From contig NZ_CP011310.1 in the NCBI RefSeq assembly GCF_001077815.2, positions 2,604,001 through 2,668,000 on the forward strand: 64,000 nucleotides of DNA. The letters are read 5' to 3'. The position numbers were made by a program, and so were the translations under genes. The notes beneath the pieces were generated by a model. That model had not been told where the DNA came from. It did no database searches and saw nothing but the letters and a program-made list of their open reading frames with translations. This document shows, one piece after another, positions 36,857 through 47,440 of the stretch (the first letter of the stretch is position 1; each line of letters starts with the position of its first letter). Source of the stretch: Aurantiacibacter atlanticus. GTDB lineage: Bacteria > Pseudomonadota > Alphaproteobacteria > Sphingomonadales > Sphingomonadaceae.

Positions 36857-37321
36857 ATGACGGCCACCGCTTCCCAGATCACCATCCTCGTGGATGCCGA
36901 TGCCTGTCCGGTGAAGGATGAGATATACCGCGTGGCAGACCGTTTTTCCGCGCAGGTTCGCGTGGTCAGCAATGCCCCTTTCCGCGTCCCGGTGAGCGAG
37001 CGGATAAAACGCGTGGTGGTGGCCGACACATTCGATGCCGCCGATGATTGGATCGCCGAACAGGCAGGCCCGCACAGCATCGTCATCACCGCCGATATCC
37101 TCCTTGCCCAGCGATGCCTGGAGGCAGGCGCCCGGGTGTTGGCGCATGACGGACGCGAGTTTGACCAGGCCAGCATCGGCAGCGTAATTGCGACCCGCGC
37201 CATCATGGCGGACCTGCGCAGCGGCATGGACGGTATTGGCGGCGGCCCTCCCCCCTTCAGCAAGGCGGACCGTTCGCGTTTCCTGCAATCGCTTGATCGG
37301 GTGCTTGTGAACCTGCGCTAG
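36857..37321 (+). CDS. YaiI/YqxD (DUF188) family protein
   Basis: 154 residues: ITILVDADACPVKDEIYRVADR at the start, VADTFDAADDWIAEQAGPHSIVITADILLAQRCLEAGARVLAHDGREF and the C-terminal GGPPPFSKADRSRFLQSLDR. The conserved Asp residues (DADACP, TADI, HDG) are those of a PIN-like fold that may cut RNA, but no activity is established for the family. Monocistronic. Confidence 0.95.
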   Translation: MTATASQITILVDADACPVKDEIYRVADRFSAQVRVVSNAPFRVPVSERIKRVVVADTFDAADDWIAEQAGPHSIVITADILLAQRCLEAGARVLAHDGREFDQASIGSVIATRAIMADLRSGMDGIGGGPPPFSKADRSRFLQSLDRVLVNLR

Positions 37322-37387
37322 GCTCGCCCTGCGCAATGGCCCTGCAGAGGGTGCTGACGAAACCTTCGCGCCCCTTACCCTTGGCTA

Positions 37388-37699
37388 TCAGCGTGAAAGG
37401 CGGCGCCTGTTGGCGCTGACTTTAGCGCCATAATGCCTGACAGATTCGCCAGCGACATGCTGCGCGCCGTTCTGCCCGTATGTCGCGGGATCGAAAACCA
37501 GGCCGAAGGCCAGTTCCCACGGGGCGGCAAGCTTTTCATTCACCATCCGGCGCGATTCGCGTTCACCGACCCTGCCCCCGCCTGCCAGCCGCATGCTGCG
37601 CAGCCACACGACTTGCGAAGCTTCGAACCACATGTTCCATGTGTCGAGAGCGATGCGGTTCCAGAAATCGGGGGTGATCGGGTCGGATGTTTGGTTCAT
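37388..37699 (-). CDS. Small protein of unknown function, phasin-like in character
   Basis: 103 residues from MNQTSDPITPDFWNRIALDTWNMWFEASQVVWLRSMRLAGGG; a start at 37741 is also in frame. The tryptophan-rich amphipathic N-terminal helix (WNRIALDTWNMWFEASQVVWLRSMRL) and the later RMVNEKLAAPWELAFGLVFDPA suggest surface or lipid-body association, but this is inference. It has an ordinary G+C bias and lies just before the accessory region. Confidence 0.6.
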   Translation of the reverse strand: MNQTSDPITPDFWNRIALDTWNMWFEASQVVWLRSMRLAGGGRVGERESRRMVNEKLAAPWELAFGLVFDPATYGQNGAQHVAGESVRHYGAKVSANRRRLSR

Positions 37700-37796
37700 G
37701 GACGGTCTATAGGGGCGGAAATGTTGCACTGCAACAAACATTGATCATCCATCCACCGGGCATTTGCAAATCGCCCCGCAAAGGATTGGCGACAGG

Positions 37797-37824
37797 GTGA
37801 CGAAGGTGACACCGTGTCACCCGC
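37797..37824. repeat. GTGACA-type inverted repeat, copy 2
   Basis: GGGTGACGAAGGTGACACC followed by GTGTCACCC: the arms GGTGACAC and GTGTCACC are perfect. Lined up with 2122-2150 the two copies differ at only about four positions. A further TGACAGGGTGACACA lies at 37870-37884, just before the end of the HTH gene. Intergenic, no T-run. Confidence 0.55.
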
Positions 37825-37900
37825 CTGAAACACCCGAAAACCGTACTTTTGCGCCATTTTTCAGGCATAATGACAGGGTGACACATTGCGCGGGCGTTTT

Positions 37901-38446
37901 TCAGACCTCGTGCGGCTCTGCCGGGGGATCGCTCGCCTGCCCGCTATCCTCCGCCGCCTCTGCCCAAAGCTCCTCGCCTTCCTCCACGCGCTCCACCAGC
38001 ACCTCGAAATCGTCTGTCGGCATGTTTTCGTGCTCGTAATGGCGCGGTCGGGCAATCGGGGTGAGCCGGTCCTGCATGGCGAGCAGCGCCACGGTGAGCC
38101 GCTCGTCATAACGGCGCGAGACATGCACCAGCTCGCCCTTGTGAAAATGCGGCACCTCCACCCCGTTCAGCGCCCGCTCCAACGCGGCCTGCGCCAGTGC
38201 ATCATACTGCCGCCGGAAGGCGCAATCCCACGCAATATCGAACGGCTCGCCCTTCAACCGATTGCGCAAGCGATAGGCCGACTGCCGGCTCATCCCCACA
38301 TGCCGCGCCGCCTGCGCGACATTGTGGGTGGCAGCAAGCTGACGGAGAAATTCCGCCTGCTTGGGCAGCGTCCAGCCATCATGGCGCGGCTGGATTTCGG
38401 CTGGTGTGGAGTGGGCGACGGGAGTGATCGATGTGTGATGTGTCAT
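37901..38446 (-). CDS. Helix-turn-helix DNA-binding protein, terminase-small-subunit-like
   Basis: 181 residues. A homeodomain-like HTH lies near 30-60: PKQAEFLRQLAATHNVAQAARHVGMSRQSAYRLRNRLKG, followed by WDCAFRRQYDALAQAALERALNGVEVPHFHKGELVHVSRRYDERLTVALLAM and a disordered acidic tail with AEAAEDSGQASDPPAEPHE. Proteins of this architecture are frequent and uncharacterised in sphingomonads. The HTH resembles that of phage terminase small subunits or Hin-type regulators, but no phage gene is near. Confidence 0.7.
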   Translation of the reverse strand: MTHHTSITPVAHSTPAEIQPRHDGWTLPKQAEFLRQLAATHNVAQAARHVGMSRQSAYRLRNRLKGEPFDIAWDCAFRRQYDALAQAALERALNGVEVPHFHKGELVHVSRRYDERLTVALLAMQDRLTPIARPRHYEHENMPTDDFEVLVERVEEGEELWAEAAEDSGQASDPPAEPHEV

Positions 38447-38564
38447 GCGCTTGAGCGAGGCACAGGTGCGGGGGTGTAGGAAAGGGGTAGTGATTCACGC
38501 ACGTGCAACAGTTGATAGCGTGAGGCGGCCCGCGATTTTGCAACCAATTTCGTTAAAAATCTGA

Positions 38565-39362
38565 TCAGCTCGGAAGAAGCGCTTGGAAACGGTTTGAAAG
38601 CGAACCTGCCTCGAAATAGCGGTCCAGGTATGATCGGAATTCGCTATCCAAATTCATATTTTCATTCATTAGTCTCTGTGATGTAAGCTGGAATCTTTTC
38701 ACTGGAATAGCTAGAGCAGCATAATCTGCATCAAAAGCATAGTATGGCTCTGTGTCGGCAAGAAACGTCTCGATTTGATTCCCCAAGTCCCACTGTTCGT
38801 CAGAAAAAAAAGGATCGAACTTTTCTAATTCTGGTGGACGTCGCAACCTATACTGCACGACCTCACGGACTGACTTCAACCATTCATAGGTCATGATGCC
38901 ATCTATCGATTGAGATTGCAGGACATCTGATTCAGAAAAATAACGTTTAGCCAAAGCGATTGCCAAACCATGGTCACCAGACGATCGGCCATTATATTGC
39001 TTGCAGAATTCGCCTTGCTTGCAATCGAAAATTAGAACCCTCCCGGCACGAATAGGAGTATAACGCTCCAGCAATATTTCGGTTTTTAGCGAATAGAAAA
39101 CTGAATAGTAGAGTTTAACTGCCGCCCAAAGCCGATCACCCTTCTGAAGATCGCAGACAGCTTGAAGGAGCGATAGTGCCGCTCGTTCGTACGATGCGAG
39201 TGCGTCCGAATCTGAATGATCGCGCAATGCTTGCTCATCAGCGAGAGTGATCCTGTGAGCGCGAAGCTCGTCGCGAAATATCGCTAGATCCTCTGGCGAA
39301 GAGACCCCGAACTTCTCCTCAAAGTAGCGCTGGCATGCAGCGCGTTTAGAAGCTGTAAGCAT
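38565..39362 (-). CDS. Unknown protein with HEPN-like features (R-x4-H)
   Basis: 265 residues, low G+C. Around 75-100 the helix GDRLWAAVKLYYSVFYSLKTEILLERY resembles the AYYAxFHAAxALL helix of HEPN domains. It is followed by NGRSSGDHGLAIALAKRYF, where R126 and H131 give an R-x4-H motif, the catalytic signature of HEPN ribonucleases. The C-terminal half (EWLKSVREVVQYRLRRPPELEKFDPFF) is unfamiliar. It overlaps the DGQHR gene by 17 bases, so the two are translated together. The HEPN reading rests on motif shape only; fold and activity need testing. Confidence 0.5.
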   Translation of the reverse strand: MLTASKRAACQRYFEEKFGVSSPEDLAIFRDELRAHRITLADEQALRDHSDSDALASYERAALSLLQAVCDLQKGDRLWAAVKLYYSVFYSLKTEILLERYTPIRAGRVLIFDCKQGEFCKQYNGRSSGDHGLAIALAKRYFSESDVLQSQSIDGIMTYEWLKSVREVVQYRLRRPPELEKFDPFFSDEQWDLGNQIETFLADTEPYYAFDADYAALAIPVKRFQLTSQRLMNENMNLDSEFRSYLDRYFEAGSLSNRFQALLPS

Positions 39363-40401
39363 CCTTGTTTTCTATAGATTTTGTCATTCCACGCTCTAAG
39401 TAAGCGACGACATTTCTTCTCGCAGTCTTGCCATCCTGACCCTTCAGGTCTTCCCATGTCAAAAGTTCTTCCTCTTCAAGCTTTAGTATTGAGCCAATCG
39501 TCTCGACTGTGAAAGAACCCTTTTCCGCACATTTGAAAATTAGCTTTTCGAGCAGAAATTCGATCGCGCCATTGAAGCCAGCAGCTCGAAGAAATGGGTT
39601 CTGTGTTCCGTTGCCCCACAGCTTTTCATCCTGATACGGCCGTCGAATTGCTTTAAAATAATTACTTACTACGACCGTCTGATGCTCAAGCGATTTCAAA
39701 CCTCGCTTGCCAAACTCTCCATCTGGCTCAAGACCTTTTTTCAAGGCGGTCACAAAAGTGGAAAGTTCGATTTTTCCAACCCCGCGGGGTGAGCCGGGAA
39801 ATTTGATCAATCGATACAAAGGTGAATCTGGATCGTCATTCAAAGCTTGTGCGATGTCGCGAGCTCTATTTATTGCGTGCTTTGGATCATTTCCAACTTC
39901 ACCGAAGAGATCGTATAGAAGGCTCTTCGGCACCGGCCGTTGCTCGGTATTGATATTCAAGAAGATGGTTGCTGCTTGTTGGGTGCTTAGTCCGACACAA
40001 AGGGTCACAATGACAGTGCGCTCTCCCACCTCAACATTTTCCTCCATCGCATCTTCTAGCCCCGCCAATCTATGCTGTCCGTCGATAGCCTGCGCAGCAG
40101 AAGAGATCAGATCAAAAGAAACTTTGCCCGAATTGAATTCGACGTTCGACGATTCTTCCGTCCAATTCAATATAAATGAATTAAAGAATGTGTTACCTTG
40201 TAAAATATAGTCTTTTATACTTTGCACCCGTCGCTTACTCAAAGGTCGTTGCACGGCGCCTTCCTCATCATCAATACCGCGCACAGCAACGTAATAAATC
40301 TGCAAGAGATCTTTTACTTTCATCGGAAAAGTGAAAGCCCTTACGCCATCTAGCGATACCTCAATATATTCAGCTTTAAATTGTTTGCTCTTCGCTGCCA
40401 T
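39346..40401 (-). CDS. DGQHR-domain protein (DndB-like)
   Basis: 351 residues from ATG 40401 (a TTG at 40422 is in frame upstream). The signature AIDGQHRLAG (D107-R111 in this numbering) lies after LSKRRVQSIKDYILQGNTFFNSFILNW and before VTLCVGLSTQQAATIFLNINTEQRPVPKSLLYDLFGE. This DGQHR fold, related to ParB nucleases, is found in DndB, the regulator of DNA phosphorothioation, in DpdB of the deazaguanine DNA modification system, and in many uncharacterised accessory proteins. None of the dnd or dpd partners is nearby. G+C is low: 21 of 60 bases in 40141-40200. Confidence 0.85.
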   Translation of the reverse strand: MAAKSKQFKAEYIEVSLDGVRAFTFPMKVKDLLQIYYVAVRGIDDEEGAVQRPLSKRRVQSIKDYILQGNTFFNSFILNWTEESSNVEFNSGKVSFDLISSAAQAIDGQHRLAGLEDAMEENVEVGERTVIVTLCVGLSTQQAATIFLNINTEQRPVPKSLLYDLFGEVGNDPKHAINRARDIAQALNDDPDSPLYRLIKFPGSPRGVGKIELSTFVTALKKGLEPDGEFGKRGLKSLEHQTVVVSNYFKAIRRPYQDEKLWGNGTQNPFLRAAGFNGAIEFLLEKLIFKCAEKGSFTVETIGSILKLEEEELLTWEDLKGQDGKTARRNVVAYLERGMTKSIENKDAYSF

Positions 40402-40528
40402 ATTTTTCTTTCTAAAGACCAAGTCTAAGCGGTTAGAATCGCGAGGCGGTGGAATTAAGCGGAACTTTGGGAATGTAATTGAATTTCAATCGAAGGCAAC
40501 AAGCCTAGGCGTGGCATCAAGCCGCACT

Positions 40529-40705
40529 TCAATCTTTTGGCAAATCCAACTTCTCGCCCTTCGCCTTAAACAGCGCGCTCATCTCCTCCATGCCTTTCAG
40601 CGCGGCTTTACGGCTGGCTTCCGCAATGTCCACGCCCGATGCGGTGGCTTCGAGAAAGCTGTCGGGGTCGGCATTTTGCTTGAAGGCGTAGTCGAGCGCC
40701 AGCCG
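40529..40705 (-). pseudogene. Fragment of a second thiC, last ~58 codons only
   Basis: Read on the minus strand, the frame ends ...SRKAALKGMEEMSALFKAKGEKLDLPKD and a TGA at 40529-40531. The intact thiC ends ...[31 protein letters not shown]. The homology runs back through KQNADPDSFLEATASGVDIAEAS, matching [23 protein letters not shown], and fades at about 40705. No start codon precedes it; an in-frame TAG is just upstream. The similarity is clear but far from identity, so this is a divergent copy, not a recent duplication. The iron-sulfur Cys motif lies upstream of the preserved part and is missing. Confidence 0.8.
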
Positions 40706-40756
40706 CAGGACAGCGGACTAGGCAGATCAAACGGCGGACTCCTCCGCCCCCAAACG

Positions 40757-40787
40757 CCAAAAGGCGGGCCTCTTTATGAGACCCGCC
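40757..40787 (-). terminator. Terminator of the fasciclin gene
   Basis: On the minus strand AGGCGGGTCTC pairs with GAGGCCCGCCT (one T·G wobble) across ATAAA, then TTTTGG. It lies 55 bases after the fasciclin stop and separates that gene from the thiC fragment and the DGQHR cassette. Confidence 0.8.
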
Positions 40788-40841
40788 TCCTATGGCAGGC
40801 GCTTTGATAGCGCGAAGGGAAGACGCTGCGCCTGCTCTGGG

Positions 40842-41414
40842 TCAGGCTGGCATCAGCACGGTGTCGATCACGTGGATCACTCCGTTATCGGCATCGACAT
40901 CGGTGGCGACCACGATTGCGGTTCCGCCCGTGGCATCGCGCAGGACGACATTCTCGCCATCCATCATCGCGGTCAGCGTCGCGCCGTTCACAGTCTCGAT
41001 CGTGTAGCCTGCATCACCTGCGGCTTCGATCGCTGCAACAACATCTGTCGCCATCAATTCGCCAGCGACGACGTGATAGGTGAGGATGTTGCCGAGCGTT
41101 TCGGTATCGTCGGTGGTGAGCGTCTGCACCGTGCCTGCGGGCAGCTTGTCAAAGGCGGCATTGTTCGGCGCGAATACGGTAAGGGGTCCGTCACCCGACA
41201 AGGTCTCTACAAGGCCCGCGGCCTGAACGGCGGCGACCAGGGTCGAGAAATCAGGGTTGCCGGCAGCCACGTCGACAATCGTGGAGCTCGTGTCAGCGGG
41301 CGCTTCCATCGCTGGTTCGGCGTCTGCCATATCGGTGTCGTCAGGCGTTTCGCCGCAGGCCGAAAGCGCAATGGCGGTGGAGGCCACCAGCGGAATCATC
41401 AATTTATGGAACAT
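40842..41414 (-). CDS. Fasciclin-domain (FAS1) lipoprotein
   Basis: 190 residues from MFHKLMIPLVASTAIALSAC (lipobox SAC, AAAGGA six bases before the ATG). After an acidic linker, one FAS1 domain (about 50-188): TIVDVAAGNPDFSTLVAAVQAAGLVETLSGDGPLTVFAPNNAAFDKLPAGTVQTL, LTYHVVAGELMATDV and NGVIHVIDTVLMPA, with the H1 and H2 boxes. Secreted adhesion-type domain, common in sphingomonads. It lies downstream of the thiC operon but has its own likely promoter (172-base gap). Confidence 0.93.
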   Translation of the reverse strand: MFHKLMIPLVASTAIALSACGETPDDTDMADAEPAMEAPADTSSTIVDVAAGNPDFSTLVAAVQAAGLVETLSGDGPLTVFAPNNAAFDKLPAGTVQTLTTDDTETLGNILTYHVVAGELMATDVVAAIEAAGDAGYTIETVNGATLTAMMDGENVVLRDATGGTAIVVATDVDADNGVIHVIDTVLMPA

Positions 41415-41585
41415 GGTCGTCCTTTCGAAAAATCTTGGGTCCCCTTCGTCTGCATCCAAAATGGGGAATGCGGACGTGAATTGGGACACGGACGAAAGGA
41501 CAGGGGCCTTAAGGACGGGGGTACAGGCGGATCGATAAGGGACCGCATTTGCGAAGATGGTGGCGCGTATGGCGTGCGCCCGCCC

Positions 41586-41924
41586 CTAACCGTCCTCGGC
41601 AACCCGTCGATGCTCCTCCACACTGCGCTGCATCTCTCGCGCTTGCAGGTTGAGTGCCCTGCTCGACAGGCGGATTTCGCGGCTTTGCTGGAAGAAGCCG
41701 AGCACCAGCCAAAGGAAGGCGAGCGGGCTGGAGACGCCGCCAACAAAATCGCCCAATTCGTTGAGCGCAAGGTCGGCAGGGTTCTGGCCCTGTATCACCA
41801 GATAGAGCGCGACCCCCGCCACATAGAGAACTGACAGGCCAAGGCCGATCATGGGCAAATGGCGGCGTTCGCGGCGTTCGGCCTCTCTCTCAGCCTCCCA
41901 ATCGCTTGCCTCGCTATCTGCCAT
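41586..41924 (-). CDS. Small membrane protein, third gene of the thiC operon
   Basis: 112 residues. A charged N-terminus (DWEAEREAERRERRHL), two membrane helices (about 25-45, 62-82) and a C-terminal basic/acidic helix (SREIRLSSRALNLQAREMQRSVEEHRRVAE), likely a coiled coil. The stretch ALNELGDFVGGVSSPLAFLWLVLGFFQQ resembles short membrane segments of several accessory proteins, including some annotated as phage abortive infection-like, which is a weak clue. It starts 18 bases after thiC and is probably cotranscribed. Confidence 0.7.
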   Translation of the reverse strand: MADSEASDWEAEREAERRERRHLPMIGLGLSVLYVAGVALYLVIQGQNPADLALNELGDFVGGVSSPLAFLWLVLGFFQQSREIRLSSRALNLQAREMQRSVEEHRRVAEDG

Positions 41925-41942
41925 GATGCGGCCCCTTCTGCC

Positions 41943-44278
<2,336 letters not shown>

Positions 44279-44329
44279 AAATGCGCTCCTCTCCAACAAT
44301 GCGGAGGCAAAGCGGCTCTTGCCCGGGCC

Positions 44330-44424
44330 GCCCTTCCCTCCGCCCGTGCTAACGGGTTCAGGTTCAACGGGTCGGGCGGCGCTTAATCCGCCCCTCTCAG
44401 CCACAAGCTGGCTCCCCGGGGATA
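44330..44424 (-). promoter_or_regulatory. TPP (thiamine pyrophosphate) riboswitch
   Basis: On the minus strand the element shows the conserved TPP-sensing parts in order: GGGGAGCC, CTGAGAG (44400-44394), CCGACCCGTTGAACCTGA with the AACCTGA box (44364-44358), GTTAGCACGGGCGG and the closing AGGGAAGG (44339-44332). It ends about 50 bases before the membrane gene 43880, followed by thiC. Binding of TPP should lower expression of the operon. Confidence 0.92.
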
Positions 44425-44518
44425 GAGCGGTCTTAGGCCAATGCTTTGCCGTCGTAAAGTATTGCCCGATCACGCGGAATGGACGCAGCGGCGCGCGGGC
44501 TATAGGCGACTTGGCGCA

Positions 44519-45151
44519 ATGACCATGCTGTATAATCTCGATGCCGATGCAGGCGCGATTGGCCGCACCTTTGGTGTCGAGGTAGGCAATGACCCGTGGA
44601 CCGGCAGCTATGTCGCGCCTGCCAGCTTTGCGCCGGTCATCACTGCGGGACGCGAGTTTATCGCCGGGCCGGGATCGTCGCGCCAGCCGTGGCGCATGGT
44701 GCCGCGCTTGTGGGGCGTGCCGCCTCCGCCATCCGCACATGATGCAACGCGCGCCGTCCTGAGCGTGCGCAACAGACAAAGCCCGTTCTGGATCGGAAAC
44801 TTGCGCAATCCAGAATTTCGCTGTCTCGTTCCGGCGACCAGCTTTATGGAATGGGGCCCACAACCGGTCAGCGTGGGCGCGGATGGCAAGCGCCGCCAGC
44901 ACTGGTTCACCGCATCCGACCAGCCGTTGTTTGCGCTGGCAGGCGTATGGATGGACAGCGAAGTGCCCGGCTTCGCGCTGCTGACCTGTGCGCCTAACGC
45001 GCTGGTGAAACGCACCGGACGCGATGCTATGCCGGTTATCCTGCCACCCCATCGCGGCGCGTGGGCGACATGGCTGCACGGCGGGTGGGACAGGGCGGAA
45101 GCGCTGCTGGAGCCATATTCTTCATCGCTGATGCGGAAGGTGGAGCGCTAA
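44519..45151 (+). CDS. SRAP (SOS response-associated, YedK/HMCES-type) homologue without catalytic Cys and His
   Basis: 210 residues from ATG 44519. The SRAP frame is recognisable: RCLVPATSFMEWG (catalytic Glu present), LFALAGVWMDSE, FALLTCAPNALVKRTGRDAMPVILPPHRGAWATWL. In active members residue 2 is a Cys that bonds abasic DNA (M-C-N-L-Y or M-C-G-R-Y); here the start is M-T-M-L-Y-N, so Cys2 is Thr. The usual His before xxMPVIL is a Gly (TGRDAMPVIL). It is probably an inactive or repurposed family member, divergent from the thiC transcript. Confidence 0.8.
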   Translation: MTMLYNLDADAGAIGRTFGVEVGNDPWTGSYVAPASFAPVITAGREFIAGPGSSRQPWRMVPRLWGVPPPPSAHDATRAVLSVRNRQSPFWIGNLRNPEFRCLVPATSFMEWGPQPVSVGADGKRRQHWFTASDQPLFALAGVWMDSEVPGFALLTCAPNALVKRTGRDAMPVILPPHRGAWATWLHGGWDRAEALLEPYSSSLMRKVER

Positions 45152-45379
45152 AAGCACAAATTTACGCGGCGACCGTCACGATAAACGCAATGGCCAATAT
45201 GCGGCTGGTGCGGCCTCTGAAATCTCTGCTTGCCTTGCGCCCATAGCAAAAAATCGTCGCGTTAGAACGCCTTGGTCATTCCGCCGGGCTGACTGGTCAC
45301 CCGACAGCCATGTTTGCCTTGCTGGCACTGATCGCTATGACCCGTTGCAATCACACGTTCAAAGGAAGGATCGCCCCCT

Positions 45380-47419
45380 ATGAAAATGCTCCGCCCTGCA
45401 CTGCTTGCCTCCGCCCTGACGCTGCCCTTCACCCCAGCATTGGCGCAGGACGTGATGACACCGGAAGATGTCGCGCGCGTCGAATCCACCGGCACTGTCG
45501 CCGTTTCACAGGATGGCACCCGCATCGCCTACACCCGTGTTCACTATCCCGATGTGACCCGCGGCGAAGAGGACGGCACAGGCCGCCAGCAATTGTTGGT
45601 GGCCGATGGCCCGATGCAATCGCGCGCATTCCTGCCCGAAGACATGTCCGTATCAGGCGTGGATTTCACGCCTGACGGATCAATGATTACCTTCCTTTAT
45701 ACCAGCGAAGATGATGACCGTGCATTGTGGGGCATTCCTGTAAATGGCGGATCTCATCGCAAGATTGCCGGCGTGGATGATGCGCAAGTCAGGTCCTACG
45801 CATTTTCGCCCGATGGATCGCAGGCCTACCTGTTGGTTTCCGCAGCGCCGGATGAAGGCCGGGACGATGAACGCGGCGATGGCTTCGATTCAGTCGTTTA
45901 CGAGGAAGAACAGCGTCTTAATCGTGTATTCGTTGCCAGCACCGCTGGCGCGGAGGTAGATGCAGCCCCGCGCGCGATTACCGTGCCAGGCTATGTCGAC
46001 AGCTTCGAAGTTGCGCCCAATGGCCAGTGGGCCGTCATCACCAGCGCGCCGACCCCGCTGATCGACGATGCCTACACGGCCAAGCGTGCGCATATCCTTA
46101 GTCTGGTGGACGGTTCGCTGATGACGGTGGAAACACCGGGCAAGATTGGCGATATCGAAATCTCGCCCGATGGCCGCCAGCTTTCGATGATTGCTGCTGT
46201 CGATGAAAACGACCCTGCTCCTACCACGCTGCATCTTGTCGATACTGACACAGGTGCTTTCCGCGCGCTGAATGCTGACGCGCCCGAAGCGGCGATCGAT
46301 GCGGAGTGGATGGCCGACGGTCGCCTTGCCGTGGTGGTGCATGTTGGCGTGCAGAGCGTGTTGCGGATCTATTCCGATGAAGGCGATGTGCTGCGCAATG
46401 TCGATCCGGGCGCGCTGATACTGACCAGCCTTGGACAGGGCGGCAACCGCCTGACCGTGGAGGCCAATTCGCCAGCCCACCCTAACGAACTGTTCCTTTA
46501 CACAAGTGCAGGTTTCGAACGCTGGACCGATCACAATCCATGGCTGGCCAATATAGCGATGGGCGATCAACGCGCCTATACTTATACAGCGCGTGACGGG
46601 CAGGAAATAGAAGGCGTGCTGATAGAGCCTGTCGGCGGAATAGCAGCAGGCGGTGTGCCGCTAATCCTGGATGTGCATGGCGGGCCCGAGGCACATGAAA
46701 GCAATGGCTGGGTCACCAATTATTCCGGGCCCGGACAGGTTGCTGCGGGACAAGGCTATGCCGTGTTTCTGCCCAATTATCGCGGCTCCACCGGATATGG
46801 AACAGCCTTTTCCAAGCAGCATCAAGGCAATTATACCGATCCCGAATTCGTCGATCTGGTAGATGCCAAATATGCGCTGGTGGAAGCCGGTATCGCTGAT
46901 GCGGACCGTGTCGGCGTGACGGGCGGTTCGTATGGCGGTTATGCAACCGGCTGGAGCAGCACCTATTATTCGGAAGAATTTGCCGCGGGCGTCATGTTTG
47001 TCGGCATTTCCAACCAGATCAGCAAGGTGGGCACAGGCGACATTCCGATGGAAATGTATCTCGTCCATGCGCGCCAGTGGCCGTGGGAAAATTGGCAGCA
47101 CTTCCTTGAAGTCAGCCCGATTTACTACGTTGACCGTGCCGATACGCCGCTGCTCATCATGCATGGTGACAGCGATCCGCGCGTCAGCCCGACGCAGAGC
47201 CTTGAGCTATATCGCAACATCCGTATTCGCCGCCCCGATACGCCGGTGCGGCTGGTATATTACCCGGGCGAAGGCCACGGCAATGCGCGCGCCGCATCAC
47301 GTTACGATTACAATCTGCGCATGATGGAATGGTTCGACACCTATCTCAAGACAGGCAATCGCGATGCCACCATGCCCGCAGCGCGCCCGTCGCTGAACAT
47401 TGAGGAAAGCGACGACTGA
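45380..47419 (+). CDS. Secreted S9-family prolyl oligopeptidase-type peptidase
   Basis: 679 residues with a signal peptide (MKMLRPALLASALTLPFTPALA|QD). N-terminal propeller (about 40-400) with YSPDGS-type blades; C-terminal alpha/beta hydrolase with GGSYGGYATGWSSTYY (nucleophile Ser), HGDSDPRVSPTQS (Asp) and PGEGHGNARAASRYDYN (His). Acylaminoacyl or dipeptidyl peptidase activity in the periplasm is expected. CAAAGGAAGG precedes the start by about 13 bases. A strong terminator follows. Confidence 0.92.
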   Translation: MKMLRPALLASALTLPFTPALAQDVMTPEDVARVESTGTVAVSQDGTRIAYTRVHYPDVTRGEEDGTGRQQLLVADGPMQSRAFLPEDMSVSGVDFTPDGSMITFLYTSEDDDRALWGIPVNGGSHRKIAGVDDAQVRSYAFSPDGSQAYLLVSAAPDEGRDDERGDGFDSVVYEEEQRLNRVFVASTAGAEVDAAPRAITVPGYVDSFEVAPNGQWAVITSAPTPLIDDAYTAKRAHILSLVDGSLMTVETPGKIGDIEISPDGRQLSMIAAVDENDPAPTTLHLVDTDTGAFRALNADAPEAAIDAEWMADGRLAVVVHVGVQSVLRIYSDEGDVLRNVDPGALILTSLGQGGNRLTVEANSPAHPNELFLYTSAGFERWTDHNPWLANIAMGDQRAYTYTARDGQEIEGVLIEPVGGIAAGGVPLILDVHGGPEAHESNGWVTNYSGPGQVAAGQGYAVFLPNYRGSTGYGTAFSKQHQGNYTDPEFVDLVDAKYALVEAGIADADRVGVTGGSYGGYATGWSSTYYSEEFAAGVMFVGISNQISKVGTGDIPMEMYLVHARQWPWENWQHFLEVSPIYYVDRADTPLLIMHGDSDPRVSPTQSLELYRNIRIRRPDTPVRLVYYPGEGHGNARAASRYDYNLRMMEWFDTYLKTGNRDATMPAARPSLNIEESDD

Positions 47420-47440
47420 GCCGTAAAACTGACTGCATAA

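Noticed and set aside
36678-36860. 60-residue frame in the gap before the YaiI-type gene
   Set aside because: No ribosome site and no protein-like composition.
37901-38446. Prophage remnant (terminase small subunit)
   Set aside because: The HTH resembles one, but no other phage gene, integrase or attachment site is in the region.
38565-40401. Calling the DGQHR pair a Dnd or Dpd system
   Set aside because: None of dndA, C, D, E or the dpd genes is adjacent; the DGQHR motif alone is not enough.
44279-45079. Upstream extension of the membrane protein gene at 43880
   Set aside because: The extended frame would run through the TPP riboswitch and antisense to the SRAP gene; the ATG at 44278 has a strong ribosome site.
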